The notes: generated by a model not told the origin, from the sequence alone. A DNA stretch of 64,000 bases from Paenibacillus sp. DMB20 (GCF_000987955.1 NZ_LAZU01000028.1:185038-249037); one strand, 5' to 3'; positions 53,990 to 63,420 are shown, numbered from the stretch's first letter. Translations and numbers: made by a program.

Positions 53990-54919
53990 ATGACTTATTT
54001 TTTTCAAGAAAAGATTTATGACTGGGGCAGTTGGGGGCAAGTCTATCAATCGAAAGAAGCTTTCATACCCTTGATTCAAGCGATCTTCGACGCAGAACAC
54101 ATCAAGCCGGACGGACCGGTATGCCATTTGAAGCCGGGCACGAACGCCGTGTTTAAAGCAGGTTCGTATGTGATTAAAATATTTGCTCCGAAAGAGTCGG
54201 GCCTGGACAGCGACCTTGATTTTGATACGGAGCGTTCGGCCATGCAGCGGGCCATTGATGCGGGCGTACGCACGCCGCGAATATTGGCGGCTTCTGCATT
54301 CAGCGACAAATACGAATTTAAATACATCCTGATGGATTATGTCGAAGGCGAAAGCGCGGGGGACGCCATGACTGCCCTATCCCGCGAGCAAAAACGGATT
54401 TTCGCCCAAAAGCTGCGGCAGATTCTGGGCAAGCTGAATCAGGCTCCGGACGCCCCGGTAAGTTATGCAGCTGCCATGGAAAAGGCTTTTCGCAACCAAC
54501 GCTGGAATGAATTTTCTCAAGGGTTCAAAGGGCAAATGGCCGATTATTTGAAGGGGTATTCTCCGGGTCCAATGGTTCATGTTCATGGCGATTTAACCGG
54601 AGACAACATGATAATGGATTCGCGTTTCGATCTAACGGTCATAGACTTTGCGGACAGTTCGGTGTCCCCCCGGGAATATGAGTATCCGCCCATTGTGTTT
54701 GAACTGTTTCGAATGGATCGCGATTGTGTAAACGATTTCATGGATGCTTTACATATCCTTGCATCCGAGTTTGTGGAAAGGCTGTTTGCCGGGATTCTGC
54801 TTCATGATTTCGGCGCCGGTTTTGTGAAGGCCATATATGAGGAGCACGCAGGCAATAACATTGAACAACTTCAGGACCTGTATGAGATCAGGAGGCTGCT
54901 CGAACGGCATTTGCTGTAG
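53990..54919 (+). CDS. Aminoglycoside-phosphotransferase-family kinase
   Basis: A 309-residue APH-fold protein: AGSYVIKIFAPKES near 51 (nucleotide Lys), ILMDYVEGESAGDAM near 115, the complete catalytic loop VHVHGDLTGDNMIMD near 198 and metal Asp in LTVIDFADSS. The motif set is complete, so it is likely an active small-molecule kinase; the substrate is unknown. ATG 53990 follows GGGGGAGTTTAAGAGA, preferred over ATG 53969. It lies 40 bases after the ArsR gene. Confidence 0.78.
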   Translation: MTYFFQEKIYDWGSWGQVYQSKEAFIPLIQAIFDAEHIKPDGPVCHLKPGTNAVFKAGSYVIKIFAPKESGLDSDLDFDTERSAMQRAIDAGVRTPRILAASAFSDKYEFKYILMDYVEGESAGDAMTALSREQKRIFAQKLRQILGKLNQAPDAPVSYAAAMEKAFRNQRWNEFSQGFKGQMADYLKGYSPGPMVHVHGDLTGDNMIMDSRFDLTVIDFADSSVSPREYEYPPIVFELFRMDRDCVNDFMDALHILASEFVERLFAGILLHDFGAGFVKAIYEEHAGNNIEQLQDLYEIRRLLERHLL

Positions 54920-54970
54920 GAGATCCAACTGCATAGAGGATGGCTAAATGGAGATGAGGAGGAAGGCCGC

Positions 54971-55357
54971 TTGTTTAAATTTTGGAAAGGCCGGAAGGAG
55001 AAAAATACGTCTCTCCCAACACAGGACATAAAGACAGAGGAGTTCAAAAAAGAAGGCGAGGCTATCATTCAGCTTCAGGGAAAGAACATTCAGCGGTTTG
55101 TCGTTCCGGTGGTCGGGTTAACGGTGCTGGAACTCGCGGAAAAAAATGAGGTCGACTGGAAATCCTTTTGCAAAAGAGGAATATGCGCCCGCTGCCGCTG
55201 TCATGTCAGCGAAGGCATGGAATTCCTGTCCGAACCCAATGAGGCGGAGGAGGCAAGACTGGATCCGGAAGAGATTGAAGAGGGCTACCGGTTAGGATGC
55301 CAAGCCCGGCTCGATCGGACGGGAGCCGTTACCGTTAAGCATTCGCCTTACTTTTAG
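54971..55357 (+). CDS. 2Fe-2S ferredoxin-like protein
   Basis: A 128-residue protein with a plant-type 2Fe-2S fold: SFCKRGICARCRCHVSEG near 74 supplies C-x5-C-x2-C and LGCQARLDRTG near 110 the fourth Cys. The first 45 residues are a charged extension (KGRKEKNTSLPTQD). TTG start at 54971, GGAGGAAGG upstream. It may serve an unidentified oxidoreductase. It is separated from the VOC gene by 30 bases and is probably cotranscribed with it. Confidence 0.82.
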   Translation: MFKFWKGRKEKNTSLPTQDIKTEEFKKEGEAIIQLQGKNIQRFVVPVVGLTVLELAEKNEVDWKSFCKRGICARCRCHVSEGMEFLSEPNEAEEARLDPEEIEEGYRLGCQARLDRTGAVTVKHSPYF

Positions 55358-55387
55358 AAGGCGCGCTATATAAGAGGAGGAATTATA

Positions 55388-55795
55388 ATGAAAGCCGGTG
55401 AACAGGAAGAATTGCAAAAAACGAAGGGCCCGATCAAAAATAAAGTCGGAAGCCTATTCGTTCCCGTTCGGGACATAGAAAAATCGCGCGAATGGTACTG
55501 CAGTCTGCTGAGCATCCCTATGGAAGAATGCAGCATTCTAAACGGTCACTTATGCCCGCTGCCCATGGAGGGAACGGAGATTATTCTGGATACGATGCCG
55601 ATGTGGGGCGGCAAAGAGCCTGGCGGAGCGCCGAACATACAGACGCCCGCTTTTATGCTGCTGACGAATGACCTGGAAGCTTCCTATGCTTTCGCCGGGG
55701 AGACCGGGGTGGAGCTTGTGACCGGCATTGAGCACGATCATTGGTTTGTCATTAAAGATCCCGACGGCAACCTGCTGATGGTGGCCCGGGAGTAG
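55388..55795 (+). CDS. VOC (glyoxalase/bleomycin-resistance) family protein
   Basis: A 135-residue vicinal-oxygen-chelate protein: VGSLFVPVRDIEKSREWYCSLLS near 20, GTEIILDTMPMW near 62, and DHWFVIKDPDGNLLMV near 119. The first metal position (usually His) reads SLFVP, so one metal ligand may be missing. Function is open. RBS GAGGAGG at 55374. The gene ends 124 bases before a strong bidirectional terminator. Confidence 0.78.
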   Translation: MKAGEQEELQKTKGPIKNKVGSLFVPVRDIEKSREWYCSLLSIPMEECSILNGHLCPLPMEGTEIILDTMPMWGGKEPGGAPNIQTPAFMLLTNDLEASYAFAGETGVELVTGIEHDHWFVIKDPDGNLLMVARE

Positions 55796-55920
55796 GAACC
55801 GGAAATAAACGGCGGGCTTAAGAAGGTGCATGTTTGGCGGCATAAGCGTAGTAGAACAGGAATAAAATCTGCAGCAGGATAATCCAATTCGTTGTTTTCG
55901 AATCATCAGGACAGAACGGA

Positions 55921-55977
55921 AACAGGGCGTTACGAAAAGCCGATATTACTCAGCTTCTCGTAACGCCCTGTTTGTGA
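55921..55977. terminator. Bidirectional terminator
   Basis: Perfect 15-base-pair stem (55921-55935 with 55958-55972) between the VOC gene and the converging AraC gene. Confidence 0.88.
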
Positions 55978-56011
55978 TTTTATAACGTAACAGCTGTGTG
56001 TGAGGAAAGTT

Positions 56012-56872
56012 TTACTTTCCCGTCCGGCCCCGTTCCGAATCGCGGTAAGAGCTTGGCGTCATGCCGGAGACCTTTTTGAACAGCATGGAGAAATATTTCT
56101 CGTTCCCGTAACCCACCTGTGAAGCGACCTCGTGCACCGGAAGGTCGGTATGCCCGAGGAGACGCTTGGCCTCTTCAATTCTGCGCGAGATCAGGTAGTT
56201 GAAGGGAGAGTCGCCCAGCTCTTTTTTGAACAAATGGGACAGATAATGCGGACTGACATAAAGCGTATCGGCGATATCCTTCAGGCTGATGCTCTGCGTG
56301 TAATTTTTGTCGATGAACTGCTTGGTTCGCAGGGCAATTTCATTGATGCCTTTATAGGCCTGGAATTGGAATTTGACGTCGACGATCCGGTAGATCACCG
56401 TAATCAACGACATTAAAAGGTTGGAAGTCAGCGTATCGTACCCGAGGACCTGGGATTCGCATTCCTGCAATATTTCCGACAGGTAGCTTTCTACCTTTAT
56501 GGCATATTTTTCGCAGGGAATGACGGGTTCGACATGCGGAGGCAGCAGCATTCCTTGCGGGACCCCTTCAATATGAAGGTTGTCCACGCCGCAGTATACG
56601 ATCTTGAAACTATCGGTTGTCCGCGAGCGCTCCTCGTGCGGAACTCCGGGGTTATAGATCGCCACGTCGCCCTGATGGAGTTCATAGTTCTTCCCGCCGA
56701 TGTTGAATTCGCCGGACCCTTCCGCGATATAGATGATTTCGCAATAATCATGAATCTGCGGAGGGCCGTAGAAGGAGCGCTCATCCAGTACCTGGCCGGC
56801 AAACAGGAGTTCGGGAATTCGCTTAAACCGGAACTGGTCGCTTTTGCTGTGGGGTATTTCGATTTTTGGCAC
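56012..56872 (-). CDS. AraC-family regulator (probable fucose activator)
   Basis: A 286-residue activator. N-terminal cupin sensor (HDYCEIIYIAEGSGEFNIGGKNYELHQGDVAIYNPGVPHEE near 42-85) and C-terminal double helix-turn-helix (ISLKDIADTLYVSPHYLSHLFKKELGDSPFNYLISRRIEEAKRLL, then EVASQVGYGNEKYFSMLFKKVSGMTPSSYR). Divergent from fucI, 157 bases away. The cupin binds a sugar in related regulators, so activation by L-fucose or a related ligand is inferred from position. Confidence 0.85.
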   Translation of the reverse strand: MPKIEIPHSKSDQFRFKRIPELLFAGQVLDERSFYGPPQIHDYCEIIYIAEGSGEFNIGGKNYELHQGDVAIYNPGVPHEERSRTTDSFKIVYCGVDNLHIEGVPQGMLLPPHVEPVIPCEKYAIKVESYLSEILQECESQVLGYDTLTSNLLMSLITVIYRIVDVKFQFQAYKGINEIALRTKQFIDKNYTQSISLKDIADTLYVSPHYLSHLFKKELGDSPFNYLISRRIEEAKRLLGHTDLPVHEVASQVGYGNEKYFSMLFKKVSGMTPSSYRDSERGRTGK

Positions 56873-56950
56873 GGTTCATCCTCCATAACAAGCTGATAGA
56901 CCCATTATATAATAAAGTTCACTCTATTGCTTTTTTGCTTGCGGCATACA

Positions 56951-56960
56951 ACAATATTGT
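56951..56960. promoter_or_regulatory. Palindrome in the fucI-araC intergenic region
   Basis: ACAATATTGT, a perfect 10-base palindrome, lies midway between the two starts. It is short and AraC proteins usually bind direct repeats, so assignment is tentative. Confidence 0.3.
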
Positions 56961-57029
56961 GGGTTATCGCATGACGGGAACCCCATTAGAATGGAAGTAT
57001 CTCAGGTAAATTCAAGGAGGTACAATATA

Positions 57030-58818
57030 ATGCTTGAAAGCGATTACAGATGGAAAGAGGGATTTCCGAAGATTGGGATCAGACCGACGATTGACGGCCG
57101 AAGAAAAGGAGTCCGGGAGTCGCTAGAAGATCAGACGATGAATCTGGCCAAGGCGGTTGCGGAATTGCTGACGAAGAGCCTGCGTTATCCGAACGGGCAG
57201 CCCGTGGAATGCGTGATTGCCGATACCTGCATTGGCGGGGTTGCGGAAGCTGCCGCAGCCGCCAAAAAATTCAAAAACTCCGAGGTTGGCCTAAGCATCA
57301 CCGTGACGCCTTGCTGGTGTTACGGAACGGAAACGATGGATACCGATCCTACCATTCCGAAAGCGGTCTGGGGCTTCAACGGCACCGGCAGACCGGGTGC
57401 AGTCTATTTGGCGGCCGTTCTCTCGGCTCATGCCCAGAAAGGACTCCCGGCATTCGGCATTTACGGCGAGGACGTCCAGGACGAAGGAGACAGCGTCATT
57501 CCGGCCGATGTCCAGGAAAAGCTGCTTCGCTTTGCCAGAGGAGGGTTAGCCGCCGCCTATATACGCGGCAAGTCCTATCTGTCCATGGGCTCCGTTTCCA
57601 TGGGAATAGCGGGATCCATTGTGGACGACTCGTTCTTCCAGGAATACCTCGCATGCGAAACGAATACGTGGATATGAGCGAGTTTACGCGCCGTCTTGAA
57701 GAGGGCATTTACGACCCTGAAGAATATGAAGCCGCTCTGAAATGGGTGAAAGCGAACTGCAAAGAAGGCAAAGACAACAATCCCGAATCGCTGCAGACCA
57801 GCCGCGAGCGTAAAGATTGGGAATGGGAAACGGTCGTGAAAATGACGCTGATTACCCGGGACCTGATGATCGGCAACCCGCGTCTGGCGAGCTCGGCTTC
57901 AAGGAAGAGGCCGAGGGCCATTATGCGATCGCATCCGGATTCCAAGGCCAGCGCCAGTGGACGGACCATTCGCCGAACGGGGACTTCCTGGAAACGATGC
58001 TTAATTCCTCGTTCGACTGGAACGGCAAGCGCTCCCCTTATATCGTGGCCACGGAGAACGACAGTTTGAACGGCGTGAACATGCTGTTTGGTTATTTGCT
58101 GACCAACACCGCCCAGATTTTCGCGGATGTCAGAACTTACTGGAGCCCCGCTTCCGTAAAACGCGTCACAGGCTACGAGCTCGAAGGACGTGCGGCAGGC
58201 GGCATTCTTCACCTGATCAACTCGGGTTCCGCCGCTTTGGACGGAACGGGAGAGCAAGAACGGGACGGACAGCCGGCCTTAAAGCCTTTCTGGGAGATCG
58301 CGGACGAGGAAGTGGAAAGAACCCTGAAGGCCACGCAGTGGAGACCGGCCTCCGTTGAATATTTCAGGGGCGGCGGTTTCTCGACGGATTACCTGACCCG
58401 CGGCGGCATGCCGATGACGATGTCCCGTCTCAATCTGGTGAAAGGCCTTGGGCCTGTTCTGCAAATTGCGGAAGGTTATTCCGTCGAACTGCCGGACCAT
58501 GTTCACGATACGCTTGACAAGCGTACGGACCCTACGTGGCCGACAACCTGGTTCGTTCCGAATATTACCGGACATGGCGCATTTACAAGCGTGTACGAAG
58601 TCATGAACAATTGGGGAGCAAACCACGGTGTTATCAGCTACGGACACATTGGGGCCGATTTGATTACCTTGGCTTCGATTTTGCGGATTCCGGTGAATAT
58701 GCACAACGTGCCGGCTGAAAAGGTGTTCCGTCCGAGAGCCTGGGGCATGTTCGGAACGGAGCACCCGGAAAGCGCCGATTTCCGTGCCTGCCAGACATTC
58801 GGCCCGTTGTATAAATAA
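57030..58818 (+). CDS. fucI: L-fucose isomerase (two frameshifts)
   Basis: About 596 residues when joined; converts L-fucose to L-fuculose. The start [31 protein letters not shown] and [38 protein letters not shown] match FucI, and the end [37 protein letters not shown] matches the C-terminal metal region. One G is missing near 57650 ([12 protein letters not shown] expected) and another near 57887 ([16 protein letters not shown] expected), so three frames are used. The remaining sequence is undamaged. ATG 57030 has AAGGAGG at 57014. First gene of the fucose block. Confidence 0.88.
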
Positions 58819-58848
58819 ACGTCGCATCATAGAGAGGGAGAGGCCTGT

Positions 58849-59508
58849 ATGCTAAACATGGAAACGCGAAACGAGCTGTGCAAATACGCCCGTAAAATCG
58901 TGGATAACGGATTGGTGGTTGGACCCGGCGGCAATATCAGCGCCAGGGCGGGAGATAAAATGTACTTGTCTCCAAGCGGATTTGCGCTGGAGGAGATCGC
59001 GCCGGAGCAGTGGATCGAAGTGGATATTCCGACCGGCGAAATTACGGATATCGGGCTGCGCCCGTCTTCCGAGGTGCTGATGCATCTTTACGGTTACCGG
59101 GTCAATCCGAACATCGGGGCGATGGTGCATACCCACCCATCGAACTGCATCGCCTTTACGCTGATTGAGCAGGAACTGCCGATCATGTTTCCCGACCAGG
59201 CGGCTCTCGTCGGCAGAACCGCATATATTCCGTATATCATACCGACGACCGACCTGCTGGCGAATGCCGTTGCCGAAAAGGTGAATGCGGCCAGCTCCAT
59301 TCTTCTGGGTAATCACGGTCTGGTCACGACCGGAAGAAATCTCCGGGAGGCTTATTACCGGACCCAGGTCGTGGAAGAGAGCGCGAAAATTTATCTCAGC
59401 GCGCGGGCCGCAGGCAAGCCCAAGCCGCTGACCGATCAGGAAGTGGACGAAATCGCCGCGCTCGAAAGCGAGGATTACCGGATCCAGCTGCTTCAGAAGA
59501 TGAAATGA
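58849..59508 (+). CDS. fucA: L-fuculose-1-phosphate aldolase (class II)
   Basis: A 219-residue class II aldolase that splits fuculose-1-phosphate into dihydroxyacetone phosphate and L-lactaldehyde. Seen: VGPGGNISARAG near 25, SPSGFALEEI, the phosphate/metal site PSSEVLMHLY near 70, AMVHTHPSNCIAF (two His) near 92, and GNHGLVTTGRN near 153. Zinc ligands His92, His94 and His155 are in place. ATG 58849 has GAGAGGGAGAGG upstream. The stop overlaps the kinase start (ATGA). Confidence 0.85.
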   Translation: MLNMETRNELCKYARKIVDNGLVVGPGGNISARAGDKMYLSPSGFALEEIAPEQWIEVDIPTGEITDIGLRPSSEVLMHLYGYRVNPNIGAMVHTHPSNCIAFTLIEQELPIMFPDQAALVGRTAYIPYIIPTTDLLANAVAEKVNAASSILLGNHGLVTTGRNLREAYYRTQVVEESAKIYLSARAAGKPKPLTDQEVDEIAALESEDYRIQLLQKMK

Positions 59509-61058
59509 TCGAGCCTCAACAACATGGAAAGGCGGTGCCTTTGGTGAAGGATACTTCTGCGGTGCTTGCTTTCGATATGGGGGCAAGCAGCGGCCGGGCT
59601 TTGATCGGTGAGATCATTCCGCAGGAGCAAGGGGAGCCCGGGCTGCTCAAAATTACGGAAATCCACCGTTTTCCGAACGTGCCGGTACAAATCGGCAACC
59701 ATCTGCATTGGAACATCGCTTCCCTGTTCCAGGAAGTAAAGCACGGAATTAAAAAAGCCTTTCAATCGGGCTATCGCCCGGAAAGCTACGGGATGGACAC
59801 CTGGGGCGTGGATTTTGGCCTTATCGACAGAAACGGCGAGTTGGCAGGCATCCCATATCACTACCGGGACAATCAAACGGCCGGCATGGTCGAGGAGACC
59901 TGCGCGCAGGTCGGACGGCAGCGGCTTTTCGAGGAGAGCGGGCTGGAGTTCATGCCCTTCAACACGATCTATCAACTGAACGCGATGGTCAAAGCGAACT
60001 CCCCGCTGCTTGAGATTGCCGATAAACTTCTGCTGACGCCCGATCTGATGCATTACTTCTTGACCGGGCAGCAGGTCTGCGAATTTACGATGGCGACGAC
60101 GACCCAGCTGTACCATGTCCGGGACCGGAAGTGGAATGTTCCGCTGATGGAGGAGCTCGGTCTCCGGCCATCGATGTTCCTGGATCCGGTTGACCCGGGC
60201 ACCGTGATCGGCGTACTGCGGGAAGAGGTGTGCCGGGAGCTGAACGTTCCGGCGATCCGGGGGATTGCCGTCGCTTCCCATGATACGGAATCCGCCGTCG
60301 TTGCGGTTCCTGCCGAATCCGAAACGTTTGCCTATCTGGTATGCGGTACTTGGTCCCTTCTGGGCACCGAACTGAAGGATCCGCTGATTCATCCCGATGT
60401 GCTGGACCTGGAATTTTCCAACGAGGGCGGGGCTTACGGAACGTTTCAGCTGCTCAAAAACATTATGGGATTGTGGATTTTGCAGGAATGCAAGCGCCAG
60501 TGGGACGCAGAAGGCGAAGTTTATTCCTTTGCCGAACTGGTTGAGCTTGCCCAAGCGTCGGCAGCGTTCCGTGCATTCATTGATCCGGACGATTTGCGCT
60601 TCATGAACCCGCCGGACATGACCGCCAGCATCCTTGAATACTGCCGCGAAACCGGTCAATCCGAGCCGGGCAGCAAAGGAGAGATCGTTCGCTGTATTTT
60701 GGAAAGTCTGGCCCTCCGTTACCGCGAAGTGATGGAGCGGATGGAACAGCTGACCGGCCAAACCTATGCCGGACTGCATATGGTCGGCGGCGGCATTCAA
60801 AATGAACTGCTCTGCCGTTTTACCGCCAATGCGCTGGGACGGACGGTATGGGCGGGACCGGTGGAGGCCAGCGCCATCGGCAATATGGTGGTCCAGTTTA
60901 TCGCAAACGGGGTCATCCGGGATCGGAAAGAGGGAATGGAGCTTGTAAAAAGATCTTTCCCGATCTCGGCCTACGAGCCGGAAAGCCGGCAAGAATGGGA
61001 CGCAGCGTATGAGCGATACCGGGAGATCGCCGGTCGTATGCGCCTTAAGCATCCATAA
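59505..61058 (+). CDS. FGGY kinase, probable fuculokinase (RhaB-type)
   Basis: A 517-residue FGGY kinase closely resembling the rhamnulokinase at 43043 (shared AFDxGASSGRA, VDFGLIDRNGEL, LxCGTWSLxGTE and VGGGIxNELLCxFTANAxGxxVWAGP motifs), not the FucK subfamily of enterobacteria. Because it lies between fucA and fucU, I infer that it phosphorylates fuculose, a case of a RhaB-family enzyme in a fucose operon. Start ATG 59505 couples to fucA; GTG near 59544 is an alternative start with similar length to RhaB. Confidence 0.82.
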   Translation: MIEPQQHGKAVPLVKDTSAVLAFDMGASSGRALIGEIIPQEQGEPGLLKITEIHRFPNVPVQIGNHLHWNIASLFQEVKHGIKKAFQSGYRPESYGMDTWGVDFGLIDRNGELAGIPYHYRDNQTAGMVEETCAQVGRQRLFEESGLEFMPFNTIYQLNAMVKANSPLLEIADKLLLTPDLMHYFLTGQQVCEFTMATTTQLYHVRDRKWNVPLMEELGLRPSMFLDPVDPGTVIGVLREEVCRELNVPAIRGIAVASHDTESAVVAVPAESETFAYLVCGTWSLLGTELKDPLIHPDVLDLEFSNEGGAYGTFQLLKNIMGLWILQECKRQWDAEGEVYSFAELVELAQASAAFRAFIDPDDLRFMNPPDMTASILEYCRETGQSEPGSKGEIVRCILESLALRYREVMERMEQLTGQTYAGLHMVGGGIQNELLCRFTANALGRTVWAGPVEASAIGNMVVQFIANGVIRDRKEGMELVKRSFPISAYEPESRQEWDAAYERYREIAGRMRLKHP

Positions 61059-61092
61059 CTTAATATTCAGGTCGTTGGAAAGGCGGGCCGAT

Positions 61093-61521
61093 ATGTTAAA
61101 AGGAATATCCAGCTTGATTCCACCGGATTTATTGAAAATTTTGATGGAGATGGGTCACGCCGACGAAATCGTCCTCGGCGATGGGAATTTTCCTGCCGCC
61201 AGTCATGCCCGGCGCCTTGTCCGCTGCGACGGGCACGGAGTTCCGGAGCTGCTGGATGCCGTGTTGGCCCTTTTTCCGCTCGATGTCTACGTGAAATCCC
61301 CGGTCGCCTTGATGGCGGTCACGCCGGGCGACCCCGTGGAAACCCCCGTTTGGGAAGAGTACCGGAAGATTGTTCGAAAACATCACCCTGCAGAGATCGA
61401 ACTGGAGGAGATGGAACGCGCCGCATTCTATGAGCGTGCCAAGCAAGCTTACGCCATCGTCTCTACAGGGGAAAGGGCGCTGTACGCCAACATTATTCTT
61501 AAGAAGGGCGTTGTCGTATAG
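61093..61521 (+). CDS. fucU: L-fucose mutarotase FucU (RbsD/FucU family)
   Basis: A 142-residue RbsD/FucU mutarotase that interconverts alpha and beta L-fucose before isomerisation. Conserved: HADEIVLGDGNFPA near 21 and a catalytic GERALYANIILKKGV near 125; VRCDGHGVPELLDAVL is the middle motif. ATG 61093 has GGAAAGGCGG upstream. It is the last gene of the fucose block and is ended by a hairpin that is also the target of the group IIC intron. Confidence 0.88.
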   Translation: MLKGISSLIPPDLLKILMEMGHADEIVLGDGNFPAASHARRLVRCDGHGVPELLDAVLALFPLDVYVKSPVALMAVTPGDPVETPVWEEYRKIVRKHHPAEIELEEMERAAFYERAKQAYAIVSTGERALYANIILKKGVVV

Positions 61522-61538
61522 GCCTGCCTAAACTTCTT

Positions 61539-61570
61539 AAACCCGCTGACTGGTTCAGCGGGTTTTTCGT
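61539..61570 (+). terminator. Terminator of the fucose operon, intron target
   Basis: An 11-base-pair perfect stem (61539-61549 with 61555-61565) is followed by TTCGT, and the intron starts at 61571. Group IIC introns characteristically insert just after such stems. Confidence 0.85.
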
Positions 61571-61992
61571 GTGCGCCCGGCATGGGCGATAACTCGGCGG
61601 TGAAAGTCCGCTACAGGCTTGGCAGTAGGAACTGTTAGCCAAAGGCAAGGGCGTCGGCCGTGAGGCCGAATCTGAAGGAAGCCGGAGGCAAACCCTCGGT
61701 CTGACGAACAGAAATCACATCGAAGGCATGATGGGACGGACGAGCTTGCACGACAAAGCAAAGTCCAATACTGCCCGAATCCCATCCTGTAAATGTGGCA
61801 GATAGATGAGGGGAAGGTTATCGCTCTTACCCGGGGAGGTCTCACAGACGTGGAGTAGGAAAAAAAAAAATCCGAAAGACGGAGTAAAGCTTGCTGTGAG
61901 AAGTCAGCAGAAGCCATAGTACCGGAAGTTTCTTTCGGGAAGGGCTGAACAATCGTAAGTCTTGAGTACATACCGAAAGGAGAATCGGTGCG

Positions 61993-63387
61993 ATGAAAGC
62001 AGAATACCGAAAGGGCTGCCTGCAAAGAGATAGCGTGGAACGCGAAGGGTATGCAGGAGCGCGGAGCATCGAAGCTCGGGAAAGTAGAGAAAGAGACGGT
62101 GCAAACGACCTGCTAGGACGGATACTGGACAGAGATAATCTGAACAGAGCCTACAAGCAGGTCAAGCAAAACCACGGAGCGCCGGGAATCGACGGAATGA
62201 CCGTTGAGGCGGCACTGCCGTGGCTAAGGGAAAACAGAGAGGAACTCTTGCAGAGCATCCGGAGTGGCAGGTACAAGCCCAGCCCGGTACGGCGCAAGGA
62301 AATCCCCAAACCAGACGGAAGCGGCATACGAAAGCTAGGAATCCCGACCGTAGTGGACCGGGTGATCCAGCAAGCGATCGCCCAGCAATTGCAACCGCGG
62401 TTCGAGCCGCTCTTCTCGGATGGAAGCTACGGCTACCGCCCCGGGCGAAGCGCGCAGCAAGCCATTCGAAAAGTAAAGGCTTATGCGGAGCAGGGATACG
62501 GCTACGCGGCAGAAATCGACCTGTCGAGATACTTCGACACGCTGAACCATGAGTTGCTTCTGAGCCTCTTGCGCAAACAAATCCAGGATAAGCGCGTAAT
62601 CGACCTGATCAAGAAGTACCTGAAAAGCGGAGTCATGGAAAACGGAGTGCGCCGCGAAACGGAAGAAGGTTCCCCTCAGGGTGGGCCGCTGTCGCCACTT
62701 CTGCATCTACCTGAACGAATTCGATCAGGAGATGAAAAGCCGGGGCGTAACAGTTATCCGCTATGCGGACGACATCGTCGTGCTCGCCAAGAGTAAACGC
62801 GCCGCGATGCGACTTCTGGAATCAAGCCGGAGGTATTTGGAAAACCGTCTAAGCTCCAGATGAATGCGCAGAAAAGCAAGGTGGTTAGCGTTGTAGCACA
62901 GAAGCACTTCAAATTCCTCGGTTTTGCGTTAGGAAAGAAGGGAAAGGGCGTATACATACGTGTACACCGCCAATCTCTCATCAAGGCAAAGAAGAAGCTG
63001 AAAGAGCTAACAAGCCGAAGCCAAGGCAGGGATGCCCGACAGGTGATGGAAAGCGTAAAAGTCTACATTCGTGGATGGATCGGCTATTTCTATATAGCTG
63101 ACATGAAGCGAATCCTGCAAAGCTGGAATGAATGGTTGAGAAGACGAATGCGGATGTACATCTGGAAACAGTGGAAGAAGCCGAAGACGAAGGGGCAGAA
63201 CTTGCGAAAGCTGGGAATACCGGAGTGGCAGGCTCGCCAATGGGGAAATACCCGTCTGGGCTACTGGCGTATTGCCGGAAGCGCAGTGCTGAATCGCTCT
63301 GTAACAAACGAAAGACTCGCACAGACAGGGTATTATGACTTCCCTGCCCAGTACGAGCGCCTTCGCCAATTGCACTTAAGCGATTGA
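61993..63387 (+). CDS. ltrA: Group II intron reverse transcriptase/maturase (two frame breaks)
   Basis: About 465 residues when joined. Reverse transcriptase blocks: KQNHGAPGIDGMTVEA, PKPDGSGIRKLGIPTVVDRVIQQAI, GSYGYRPGRSAQQAI, EIDLSRYFDTLNHELLLSLL, EGSPQGGPLSPLL and catalytic RYADDIVVLA. Maturase domain X: KFLGFALGKKGKGVYIRVHR and GWIGYFYIADMKRILQSW. No endonuclease domain, as in class C. About five bases are missing near 62703 (LLxNIYLNEF expected) and one A near 62851 (ENRLKLQMNAQK expected). It promotes splicing and mobility of its own intron. Possibly inactive if the breaks are real. Confidence 0.85.
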
Positions 63388-63419
63388 ACCGCCGTATACC
63401 GAACGGTACGTACGGTGGT
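63386..63419 (+). ncRNA. Group II intron domain V
   Basis: The 34-base catalytic hairpin of the class C intron: stem arms with GAAC loop and the AGC-equivalent CCGCC triad region. The maturase stop codon overlaps its first bases. The sequence is complete and unmutated, so the catalytic core of the first intron is present up to here. Confidence 0.88.
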
Positions 63420-63420
63420 G

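Larger units (their letters stand above)
61571..63420 (+). mobile_element. Group IIC intron (interrupted at its 3' end)
   Basis: The 5' end GTGCG at 61571 and following structure (CGGCATGGGCG, GGTGAAAGTCCG, AGGAACTGTTAGCC, AAGGCAAGGGCG, GAGGCCGAATCTGAAGGAAGC, ACCCGGGGAGGTCT) match bacterial class C introns such as that of Oceanobacillus. The reverse transcriptase occupies domain IV. Domain V (63386-63419) is intact. Its expected continuation (GTGAGAGG and the domain VI stem) is absent: after one G the sequence changes to another intron's start. Confidence 0.88.

Noticed and set aside
59493..61052. 519-codon antisense ORF over the fuculokinase
   Set aside because: The plus strand encodes a full FGGY kinase with all motifs; the antisense frame has histidine- and arginine-rich nonsense composition and no start signal.
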